Assembly: GCA_022711195.1 (NCBI GenBank)
Contig: JAKLFN010000067.1
Location: 1 to 10,197, forward strand
Source: Bacteroidota bacterium
GTDB taxonomy: Bacteria > Bacteroidota > Bacteroidia > Bacteroidales > VadinHA17
Length of the DNA: 10,197 nucleotides
Direction: 5' to 3'
The notes under the pieces are model-generated. The model had not been told where the DNA came from and did not search any database. It saw only the letters and a program-made list of their open reading frames with translations. The translations under genes were made by a program, and so were the position numbers. Each line of letters begins with the position of its first letter. Position 1 is the first letter of the stretch. Shown here one piece after another: positions 1-6,007 of the stretch.

Positions 1-2409
1 TGTCTGGCTTCCGCTAAAATCCGGAACACTATTTTTATCAAGGTCCATCATATACGGGGCATTTTTATACATCGGCCTGAAATAGAAAATCATCTTATTC
101 TGTTCTTTATCCAGAAACTTTTTCAGGCCTATTATCCAGGGCTTCCCGTAGTAAAAGTGATCGTCAACAAGTTCTCCGTCAATGAAGGACATCCCTGTAT
201 CACCTGTATAATTAATCGTCAGGAACAGGTCATTTACGCCTTCGGGAAGAACTGAGGGATATGATATCCTGAACTTCCTTTCGCCATAATTTTCAAGTTG
301 AAGATCAAATTTATACTGCGGCACCTCTATGGCATATTTCGACATACCCGATATTTCCCCTGAAATTGGTTTTATTGTTCCCCTGTTTATGGCGGGGGTT
401 CCCTTTAATCCCGGATAAATAGAAAGGTTAATGATGTTTTTACCGGTTGAAAGAAACTCCAGTCCCTCTTCATTCTCGAGAAGAAGAGCCTCAGAAAAAG
501 CCATATATTTTTCACCTTTTATATTTACAGGCCATGATTTAAGCGCAGTCTCTTTTTTGATTACCAATATCTTTATTTCGCCTCCGGATTTTCTGTCAAT
601 AGTGAATTCGGAATTTCCCGGACATCTGACCAGCCATCTTGAACTATTTGATTCTGGCTTACACGATGTACTCTTAACTCTTTTTACATTCTCCCGCGAT
701 ATGGAAAATTCTGCATTGGTTCCCTGCGGGATAAAAAATATAAGTCCCGGGCTGGTTCCGGGTCCGACCTGTTCCAGAAGCTGGGCGGTTGAATAGTTGA
801 TCCTGATTCCTTCTATATCCAGGTTAAAAGGAATAATCAGATTTTCTTCACTTTCCAGATATAATCCTGATTTCTCAGGGATAGTAATTTCTTCATCACC
901 TGTGTTGACAATTATCTGGAAATTGCCTTTTGGTTTCATCTTCATATAGTCCTGGAAATTATTCATGAAAATGAATCCTGAACCATTTTTTGATCTTACA
1001 GAATATCTGAGTGTCAAGGAATCAGAAGGAAGGATTCCTGAATTTGTCTCAGGCAGATAGAGTGACATAGGAGCCAGCCTGTCGCCGAATGAATTCAAAA
1101 AGTAATGGATCAGCTTTAACCGGTGAAATGAGTCCTTAACCTGTCCATATTGGCCGACAGGTGCCTGGTAATCATAATTTATCTTTGGGTATGCATAAGC
1201 TTCATCGGTAAAATAAGATTTTTCACCTTGGGGTGTGGCACCGCCATGGAACATATAATAACCCACTCCGTTTGATCCGCTTCCAAGAAACCTGTTAATA
1301 AGTGCATCGAGACTTTGAGCTGGAATATTCAAACGACGGGTATAATTATTACACATCCCTCCACCAATCTCCGCAGCTATATACGGATAATCTTCAGGTT
1401 TATATCTTACAGGTGAATAGTCCGGTTTTTTCTGAAGATCAGTGTACAGGTAAAAACTTGAAAGGCTTATTTCCGGATTCCATGAAGGATATGGATATGC
1501 AGCAGAAACGGGGACAGATTCGTTTTCAATAATTGCAGCATTTCCCCATCCTGTTACTGTATAAACAGGGACAATTATTCCTGCTTTTACAGCAAGTGCT
1601 TTAAGTACTTTCATATGTTCATTCCCAAGGTTGGCATAAGGATTTTCTTCATCTGAGATGGAGACTCCTCCCCTTGTGAGGGACCTGTCACGCTCGGCTA
1701 CAGTCCAGTCATGCGGCTGACCCGGGTATGTCAGGGCCCAGGGGGCAGCTGAATGCTGGTATTCATTTTCAAGCTGTATCCCTATAACCGGTCCTCCGTC
1801 CTTAAAATAAAATCCTTTTAGTTGTCGCCCGATCTCATTATACAATTTCTCAACGTACGAAAGGTATTCAGGATCATTAGATCTGACGCTGAAAGTTCTT
1901 GCAAAAAGCCAGTCGGGCAGACCACCGTTCCTTATCTCTCCATGGCAAAAGGGTCCAATCCTGACGATTACCCTGAGACCATATTTCGCACAGAGTCCGA
2001 TAAACTTCCTGATATCCCTGTCTCCCTGCCAGTCAAAGATCCCTTCTTCTTCTTCATGAATATTCCAGAAAATATATGTGGCAATAATGTTAATTCCTCC
2101 TGCCTTCATTTTTCTTAATGACTCTTCCCAGTATTTATTGGGATACCGCGAAAAGTGAAATTCTCCTGTAACCGGGATAAAGGGTTTACCGTTAATCACA
2201 AAATAATAGTTATTTACCTCAATACTTTCATTCTTAGAATTTGTCCCGCCTGATTTCAGTTTTCCCGATTCGATTGTTTTCCCGGGGGCAGTTATATCGA
2301 TGGTATATCTCTTCAGAGAGGCTGTGCTCTGGCCCGACATATGGGTAGAGTGGATCAAAACTATAAACAGGATAACCACTGTTTTAAAAAACCTCTTATC
2401 GATTAACAT
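1..2409 (-). CDS. Glycoside hydrolase family 35 (beta-galactosidase-type), secreted, 3' end cut off by window
   Basis: The reading frame is open from ATG at 2409 to the window edge, giving 803 codons without a stop, so the C-terminus is missing. Residues 1 to about 27 form a signal peptide (KR near the start, then a hydrophobic run ending near SGQS), so the enzyme acts in the periplasm or outside. Residues 78-170 carry the GH35 barrel start (PVTGEFHFSRYP, TYIFWNIHE, RIGPFCHGE). The acid/base is probably E216 in GGPVIGIQLENEY, and the nucleophile is probably E347 in YPYIAAEIGGGM. The region after about residue 440 looks like beta-sandwich domains. The family removes terminal beta-galactosyl residues; the substrate here is unknown. 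The start lies 8 bp after the MFS stop, so the gene is last or internal in the operon. There is no Shine-Dalgarno sequence. The family call is firm; the exact substrate is not known. Confidence 0.93.
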   Translation of the reverse strand, partial: MLIDKRFFKTVVILFIVLIHSTHMSGQSTASLKRYTIDITAPGKTIESGKLKSGGTNSKNESIEVNNYYFVINGKPFIPVTGEFHFSRYPNKYWEESLRKMKAGGINIIATYIFWNIHEEEEGIFDWQGDRDIRKFIGLCAKYGLRVIVRIGPFCHGEIRNGGLPDWLFARTFSVRSNDPEYLSYVEKLYNEIGRQLKGFYFKDGGPVIGIQLENEYQHSAAPWALTYPGQPHDWTVAERDRSLTRGGVSISDEENPYANLGNEHMKVLKALAVKAGIIVPVYTVTGWGNAAIIENESVPVSAAYPYPSWNPEISLSSFYLYTDLQKKPDYSPVRYKPEDYPYIAAEIGGGMCNNYTRRLNIPAQSLDALINRFLGSGSNGVGYYMFHGGATPQGEKSYFTDEAYAYPKINYDYQAPVGQYGQVKDSFHRLKLIHYFLNSFGDRLAPMSLYLPETNSGILPSDSLTLRYSVRSKNGSGFIFMNNFQDYMKMKPKGNFQIIVNTGDEEITIPEKSGLYLESEENLIIPFNLDIEGIRINYSTAQLLEQVGPGTSPGLIFFIPQGTNAEFSISRENVKRVKSTSCKPESNSSRWLVRCPGNSEFTIDRKSGGEIKILVIKKETALKSWPVNIKGEKYMAFSEALLLENEEGLEFLSTGKNIINLSIYPGLKGTPAINRGTIKPISGEISGMSKYAIEVPQYKFDLQLENYGERKFRISYPSVLPEGVNDLFLTINYTGDTGMSFIDGELVDDHFYYGKPWIIGLKKFLDKEQNKMIFYFRPMYKNAPYMMDLDKNSVPDFSGSQT

Positions 2410-2417
2410 TAAGTATA

Positions 2418-3812
2418 TTATTTACCGAAATTGTGTTCAATTTCTTCAAGGCTTCTGCCTTTTGTTTCAGGTAATTTTTTCATAATAAACCAGAATCCCA
2501 GGACACAAATAAATCCGTAAAGCCAGAATGTGCCGGAGGCCCTTAGAGCATTATTAAGAAGCGGGAAAGTATATGTCAGTATAAAACAAGCAGCCCAGAG
2601 GGCAAATGTAGCCACCGACATTGCAAAACCTCTTATCCTGTTGGGAAATATTTCCGAAAGGATGACCCATGTAACTGGTGCGAGTGTCATTGCATAGCAG
2701 GCTATTGCCGTCACCACCATGATGAGCAGAGGAATCCCCTGAATATTGAAGAAATAAAGACTTCCGACAATTCCAAAAATAACCGCAAGGCCTCCTGCAC
2801 CAATCAGCATTAATGCCTTCCTTCCGAGTTTGTCAACAGTAAACATCCCTATGAAAGTGAAAATCAGGTTTACACTTCCTGTTATTACTATATTGAACAG
2901 AATATCAGATACGCTGTAGCCGGCGTTGGAAAAAATCTCCTGTGCATAGTTGAAGATTACGTTAATGCCGCACCATTGCTGAAAGATGGCAATAATAATT
3001 CCGATTAACAATACTTTTGAGATCCCTTTCTCCCTTAGTATCTTATTACCCCCATTGCTTTTATTTCCGTTTAATGATTCCTTTATTGAGGCGAGTTCTT
3101 CTGCGGCATATTGGTCTCCGCTGATCTTCGAGAGAATCTTTAAAACCCTTTTATGATTTTCCGGCTGCTTTGCCAGCCATCTCGGGCTTTCCGGGACCAG
3201 CCATGCAAAAATGAAGAAAAATCCCGCCGGAACGGTACAAGCGTAGAACATCCACCGCCATCCTGTTTGTCCGTTCCATGAAACAAGAATATCTGATATT
3301 GATGAGTCAGGCGGCACCGGTCTGGCTATCCTCCAGTTAATGAGCTGTGCCGCCAGGATACCAATTACAATGGTTAACTGGTTAATAGACACAAATGCTC
3401 CTCTTACTCTGGCAGGAGTAACCTCTGCAATATACATCGGGGAGAGGTTCGAGGCAAGACCAATTCCGACACCTCCGAGTACTCTGAAAAAAATGAAAAA
3501 ATCAAAACTCCAGGCTTTACCTGTCCCCAGGGATGCAATGATAAACAATGCCGCGGAAAGGATAAGAAGCCGTTTTCTGCCGAACCGGTCACTCAGCCAC
3601 CCTGAGAGAGCAGCTCCGGCAAGGCATCCCAGCAATGCACAACTCATCGCCCAACCCTGCAGAGCCGGATTTCCGGATATCCCAAAAAAAGGTTCATAAA
3701 AAGGTTTGGCTCCTCCAATAACAACCCAGTCATATCCAAAAAGTAGTCCGCCCATCGCCGAAATAAGGCTTATTGCAAGTAAATAACCATAATTAAGTTT
3801 TTGTTTTTTCAT
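2418..3812 (-). CDS. MFS sugar porter (XylE-like, sugar:proton symporter type)
   Basis: This 464-residue inner-membrane protein has the full set of sugar-porter signatures: GYD at 26-28, DRFGRK at 75-80, PMYIAEVTPARVRG at 125-138, PESPRWL at 207-213, QQWCGIN at 278-284, DKLGRK at 327-332, SEIFPNRIRG at 386-395 and PETKG at 448-452. Length and hydrophobicity fit 12 helices. Compared from memory with E. coli XylE, the coupling pair (D28, R110) and the sugar-site residues Q145, Q278, Q279, N284, N315, W382 and W406 are kept. The equivalents of Y298 and Q415 are N288 and L405, so the sugar may not be xylose. The start codon overlaps the stop of the upstream URO-D-like gene (ATGA), and GH35 follows 8 bp later. 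The likely job is import of the monosaccharide released by GH35. The family is sure; the substrate is inferred. Confidence 0.95.
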   Translation of the reverse strand: MKKQKLNYGYLLAISLISAMGGLLFGYDWVVIGGAKPFYEPFFGISGNPALQGWAMSCALLGCLAGAALSGWLSDRFGRKRLLILSAALFIIASLGTGKAWSFDFFIFFRVLGGVGIGLASNLSPMYIAEVTPARVRGAFVSINQLTIVIGILAAQLINWRIARPVPPDSSISDILVSWNGQTGWRWMFYACTVPAGFFFIFAWLVPESPRWLAKQPENHKRVLKILSKISGDQYAAEELASIKESLNGNKSNGGNKILREKGISKVLLIGIIIAIFQQWCGINVIFNYAQEIFSNAGYSVSDILFNIVITGSVNLIFTFIGMFTVDKLGRKALMLIGAGGLAVIFGIVGSLYFFNIQGIPLLIMVVTAIACYAMTLAPVTWVILSEIFPNRIRGFAMSVATFALWAACFILTYTFPLLNNALRASGTFWLYGFICVLGFWFIMKKLPETKGRSLEEIEHNFGK

Positions 3813-5062
3813 CTCATCTCCTTTAAAGACTCCAGCATGGCGGTCACATTTTCAAAAGGCACATTGGCCTGAATGTTATGTACTGTATTGAAAACAAAAC
3901 CTCCATTATTGTTAAGTATTTCACATTGCCTTTTTACCTGATCCTTTACCTGCTGTGGAGTTCCAAACTGAAAAACACCCTGGGTATCCACACCTCCTCC
4001 CCAGAAAATAATCCTGTCGCCGTATTTCTTTTTCAGTATGACCGGATCCATACCAGCAGCATTAATCTGCACAGGATTAATTATATCAAATCCCGACTCA
4101 ATAAAAAGTTCCATAAAGGATTCAATGGCTCCACAGGAATGTTTAAATGTTTTCCAGGTTGTGTTAAGATGGATCCAGTCATTCACCTTTTTATAATATG
4201 GAAGCCACAAAGTTTTATATGTCTCAGGAGAACAGAAAGTTGAATTCTGGGTGCCAAAATCTGTCCCGCATATAAAAGCAACATCTATCTTGTTCCCGAT
4301 CACAGCAAAAAATTTTTTGAGATTCTCAATAGCTGTTTCGGTCTGCCGATGATATAATTCCTTAATGAAATCTTCTCTCGTAAGTGTCGACATATACCAT
4401 TCAGCAATGCTTCTGATCCCTTTTGGTTTTTTAAGGCCCACCGCCGGAACAAGTGCAATATCACCAAGAGCGGTTCCTCCCAGGGATGCAACAACAGCTC
4501 TGGAATCAGTATCTGTCGATTCAATCAGTTCTTTCCAGTAATTGAGGTCATGATCAGAAACAAATCCAAACTCCTCAAGGTTATCTTCAACAAGTTCTTC
4601 CTCATTTATAGGTCCTTGCCTTTCGAGTGCGTCAAAGAAATATCCCGACTTTGGCATGACTGAGCTGGGGCCCGCGGAAATATCACCCTCAGGGTACATC
4701 AGAATATCGCCCTTATCATTAAAGGTATAGTTGAAATCTGAAGGAAAGAGAACTTCCTGCCCCCAGTGTGTCTTATGGACTTTCCATCCGGTGTTTCTGA
4801 TGCCGAACATGTTTTTCTCACCAAAAAGCCCGATTACATCTATATCCATTTTGCTGATCAGATCCTCCTCAATCTCTCCCAGCATCTGGTAAGGTTCGAT
4901 AACCTTCACCGGCTTTTTCTCCAATCCGTAGTATTCCCTCAGCTTCTCAACTATGAGAACATGTATCCCTGTAACTGTGGTAGCTCCGAAGTCGACTACC
5001 ACCCTCCCGGGCTGTGAGTGATTTATAGTCTGTACGAAACATTGTTTTGATGTGGAAAGCAT
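3809..5062 (-). CDS. Uroporphyrinogen decarboxylase superfamily protein (corrinoid/CoM methyltransferase-like), function unknown
   Basis: This 417-residue, probably cytoplasmic protein belongs to the URO-D-like group, not to true HemE. The start fits the family pattern: a KQCFVQTINHSQPGRVVVDFG stretch at 6-26 matches the usual N-terminal region of the form RF-x-NH-xP-R-P-DFG. The C-terminal half has ICGTDFGTQN (264-273), KHSCG (307-311), FDIINPVQ (325-332), FWGGGVDTQ (353-361) and VHNIQANVPFENV (394-406). In MtaA/MtbA-type methyltransferases a His-x-Cys plus a later Cys bind zinc. Here His308 and Cys310 are present, but the later site reads Val-His-Asn-Ile, without the Cys. No corrinoid-binding protein is encoded in the window. 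It is the first gene of the operon with the MFS porter and GH35, which suggests a role in metabolising the imported sugar, perhaps demethylation; that is inference. The superfamily is certain; the reaction is not known. Confidence 0.88.
   Translation of the reverse strand: MLSTSKQCFVQTINHSQPGRVVVDFGATTVTGIHVLIVEKLREYYGLEKKPVKVIEPYQMLGEIEEDLISKMDIDVIGLFGEKNMFGIRNTGWKVHKTHWGQEVLFPSDFNYTFNDKGDILMYPEGDISAGPSSVMPKSGYFFDALERQGPINEEELVEDNLEEFGFVSDHDLNYWKELIESTDTDSRAVVASLGGTALGDIALVPAVGLKKPKGIRSIAEWYMSTLTREDFIKELYHRQTETAIENLKKFFAVIGNKIDVAFICGTDFGTQNSTFCSPETYKTLWLPYYKKVNDWIHLNTTWKTFKHSCGAIESFMELFIESGFDIINPVQINAAGMDPVILKKKYGDRIIFWGGGVDTQGVFQFGTPQQVKDQVKRQCEILNNNGGFVFNTVHNIQANVPFENVTAMLESLKEMR
3818..3824 (-). 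promoter_or_regulatory. Shine-Dalgarno-like site for the MFS porter gene
   Basis: On the minus strand AAAGGAG lies 5 nt before the ATG at 3812, inside the last codons of the URO-D-like gene. Other starts in the window (GH35, leuS, the M23 gene) lack such a motif, as is usual in Bacteroidota. It supports the 3812 start and suggests reinitiation or coupled translation at the ATGA overlap. It may be a chance result of encoding Leu-Lys-Glu. Confidence 0.45.
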
Positions 5063-5142
5063 AGGTGGTTTTTTAATATGTTAAAGATAATTTTTTTGAG
5101 TAAGGGGGTGCTAATATTTGTGAAATTTTCCGACCTTTTCAT
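5063..5142. promoter_or_regulatory. Divergent intergenic region between the sugar operon and the orphan gene
   Basis: These 80 bp must hold the start signals of the minus-strand operon and of the plus-strand gene at 5143. On the minus strand TATCTTTA (5089-5082) matches the Bacteroidota -7 box TAnnTTTG at seven of eight positions, 19 nt before the ATG, but no TTTG lies at the expected -33 distance. On the plus strand AATATTTG (5113-5120) also matches seven of eight, with a TTTG at 5095-5098 that is too close (14 nt). No clear operator dyad is seen. The assignment as a promoter region rests mainly on gene orientation. Confidence 0.4.
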
Positions 5143-5733
5143 ATGAATCTGATTATGGACTACTCCCCTGAAATATCTCTTCCGTTCCTTTTCAATCCGA
5201 TGAAACATCATCTCTCAGGTATCAGGGAATTCATATCAATTTACATTAGCCGCGACATTCATTCTGATCGAAGTCTCCTGCTCAGGGAGATGAAACGTAT
5301 AGGATCTTCGGTGACAGATGTATATACCGGTATGCTAACACCAGAAGAAATCTGTAAAGAGATATTAGTTTTTCTGGAACAGAACGGGCTGACTGGTCAT
5401 GACCTCTTTTTGGCCTGGACCGGGACCAATTTCAGTGATTACAAAACAATCACATTGTCCGACACCTCGGTCTGGATGCTTAAATATCACAATGATCCTG
5501 CAAGGTTTGTGCATATATTCCCGGCAAGATCAGGGCCGTACTCATTTAGGGTGAAGGCCAATACACTGAAATCGGCAATTTTATACTATATATTAATAGG
5601 TAAGGATTTTATTTCACGCGATGATCTTAACGAGGCCAGAAAGCTTATCGGATTATCGCCGGTAAGAACAACTTCAGATGCTGAAGCAATAACTGAAATG
5701 ATTGATGCATTGAGAGTTGAGAGATCAGAATGA
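5143..5733 (+). CDS. Hypothetical protein, 196 aa, unrecognised
   Basis: I do not recognise this family. The frame is open for 196 codons; an in-frame ATG at 5155 (Met5) is an equally good start and begins MDYSPEISLPFLFNP. There is no signal peptide and no membrane helix, so the protein is probably cytoplasmic. Visible features are FNPMKHHLSGIREFI (17-31), an acidic/hydrophobic helix-rich stretch TPEEICKEILVFLEQNGL (66-83), a central segment rich in aromatic and His residues (WMLKYHNDPARFVHIFPA, 111-128) followed by RVKANTLKSAILYYI (136-150), and a helical tail ending in ERSE. A nucleotide-binding or catalytic motif is not apparent. It is divergent from the sugar operon and convergent with the tRNA gene. 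Codon use resembles its neighbours, and no overlapping frame offers a better gene, so I consider it real. Its stop codon lies inside the start of the heptad palindrome. Confidence 0.75.
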   Translation: MNLIMDYSPEISLPFLFNPMKHHLSGIREFISIYISRDIHSDRSLLLREMKRIGSSVTDVYTGMLTPEEICKEILVFLEQNGLTGHDLFLAWTGTNFSDYKTITLSDTSVWMLKYHNDPARFVHIFPARSGPYSFRVKANTLKSAILYYILIGKDFISRDDLNEARKLIGLSPVRTTSDAEAITEMIDALRVERSE

Positions 5734-5799
5734 AGAACAATCGAACTCAGAAGTAAGAACTTCTGCATTCTTAGTTCGATTGTTCTCAGTTCTTACTTC
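5728..5799. repeat. Large imperfect palindrome with heptad-spaced GAA/TTC units
   Basis: The segment 5728-5792 is an imperfect palindrome centred on 5760; the two 32-nt arms agree at 25 positions. Its core is a perfect 14-bp inverted repeat, AGAACAATCGAACT (5734-5747) and its complement (5773-5786). A second perfect 11-bp pair, GAAGTAAGAAC (5750-5760) and its complement (5789-5799), crosses the first. The trinucleotide GAA recurs at 5728, 5735, 5743, 5750 and 5757, and TTC at 5761, 5768, 5775, 5783, 5790 and 5797, that is, every 7 bp with one 8-bp step per arm. It lies between two convergent genes, starting just before the stop of the orphan gene and ending 1 bp from the tRNA 3' end. It could serve as a bidirectional transcription terminator, but there is no U-run; it may equally be a dispersed genomic repeat. 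Confidence 0.85.
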
Positions 5800-5800
5800 C

Positions 5801-5876
5801 TGGTGATCCCGGAGAGACTCGAACTCTCAACCAACAGAACCGGAATCTGTCATTCTATCCATTGAACTACGGGACC
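5801..5876 (-). tRNA. tRNA-Arg (anticodon CCG)
   Basis: The minus strand folds into a complete 76-nt cloverleaf. The acceptor stem is GGTCCCG with CGGGATC (one G-U pair), the D stem is GTTC/GAAT, the anticodon stem is ACAGA/TCTGT around the loop TTCCGGT, and the T arm is GAGAG-TTCGAGT-CTCTC. The anticodon CCG reads CGG arginine codons. The discriminator base is A, and CCA is encoded (5803-5801). It is a single tRNA with its own promoter directly upstream, and it is convergent with the orphan gene. Confidence 0.97.
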
Positions 5877-5886
5877 AATATTGAGG

Positions 5887-5918
5887 CAAAATTAACATCA
5901 AAACGCCGCTTCTGCAAA
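5887..5918 (-). promoter_or_regulatory. Bacteroidota-type promoter of the tRNA-Arg gene
   Basis: On the minus strand TTTG (5918-5915) is followed after 20 nt by TAATTTTG (5894-5887), a full match to the Bacteroidota primary sigma consensus TTTG-N19-21-TAnnTTTG. The mature tRNA 5' end (5876) lies 10 nt further on, so transcription should begin about 3-5 nt before it. The match and position are seen directly; activity is inferred. Confidence 0.8.
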
Positions 5919-5948
5919 GATTTACTAAAGATTTCATATTTTCGCACT

Positions 5949-5993
5949 CCGAAAGCAAGGCTTCGGGCGTCAGGCATCAGGCGCCAGGCTAAC
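5949..5993. repeat. Small hairpin plus 7-bp GGCNNCA tandem repeat upstream of leuS
   Basis: CCGAAAGC (5949-5956) and GCTTCGG (5960-5966) can form a 7-bp stem with one bulged A and a 3-nt loop. This runs into GGCGTCA (5966-5972), GGCATCA (5973-5979) and GGCGCCA (5980-5986), three 7-bp units, then a decayed unit GGCTAAC (5987-5993). The array ends 14 nt before the leuS ATG, so it is probably in the leader. It is more GC-rich than its surroundings. No ribosome-binding motif or known leader peptide is seen. Its function is unknown; it may be a dispersed repeat. Confidence 0.65.
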
Positions 5994-6007
5994 AGATAAT
6001 AAAGAAA

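Noticed and set aside
431..796. Plus-strand open frame of 121 codons
   Set aside because: It is antisense to the GH35 gene, whose frame is continuous and carries family motifs; the translated product is low-complexity and has no motif.
1822..2118. Plus-strand open frame of 98 codons
   Set aside because: It lies opposite the GH35 catalytic core and has no plausible start signal or motif.
3340..3699. Plus-strand open frame of 119 codons inside the MFS gene
   Set aside because: It is a shadow of the conserved porter region; it is Arg/Pro/Ala-rich, as expected from antisense reading.
3809..5062. HemE (true uroporphyrinogen decarboxylase)
   Set aside because: The length (417), the KHSCG and VHNIQ motifs and the sugar operon context fit the methyltransferase-like branch, not the roughly 340-residue haem enzyme.
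5095..5120. TTTG and AATATTTG as a promoter for the orphan gene
   Set aside because: The spacing is only 14 nt against the usual 19-21, and the -7 box has a mismatch, so I did not list it as a firm promoter.
5734..5786. Classical Rho-independent terminator
   Set aside because: The stem is long but AT-rich, the loop is 25 nt, and no U-run follows on either strand.
5728..5799. Attachment site of an integrated element at the tRNA 3' end
   Set aside because: No second copy of the tRNA 3' end and no integrase or other mobile gene is present in the window.
5937..5944. TATTTTCG as a leuS -7 box
   Set aside because: It has one mismatch, and no TTTG lies at the right distance upstream.
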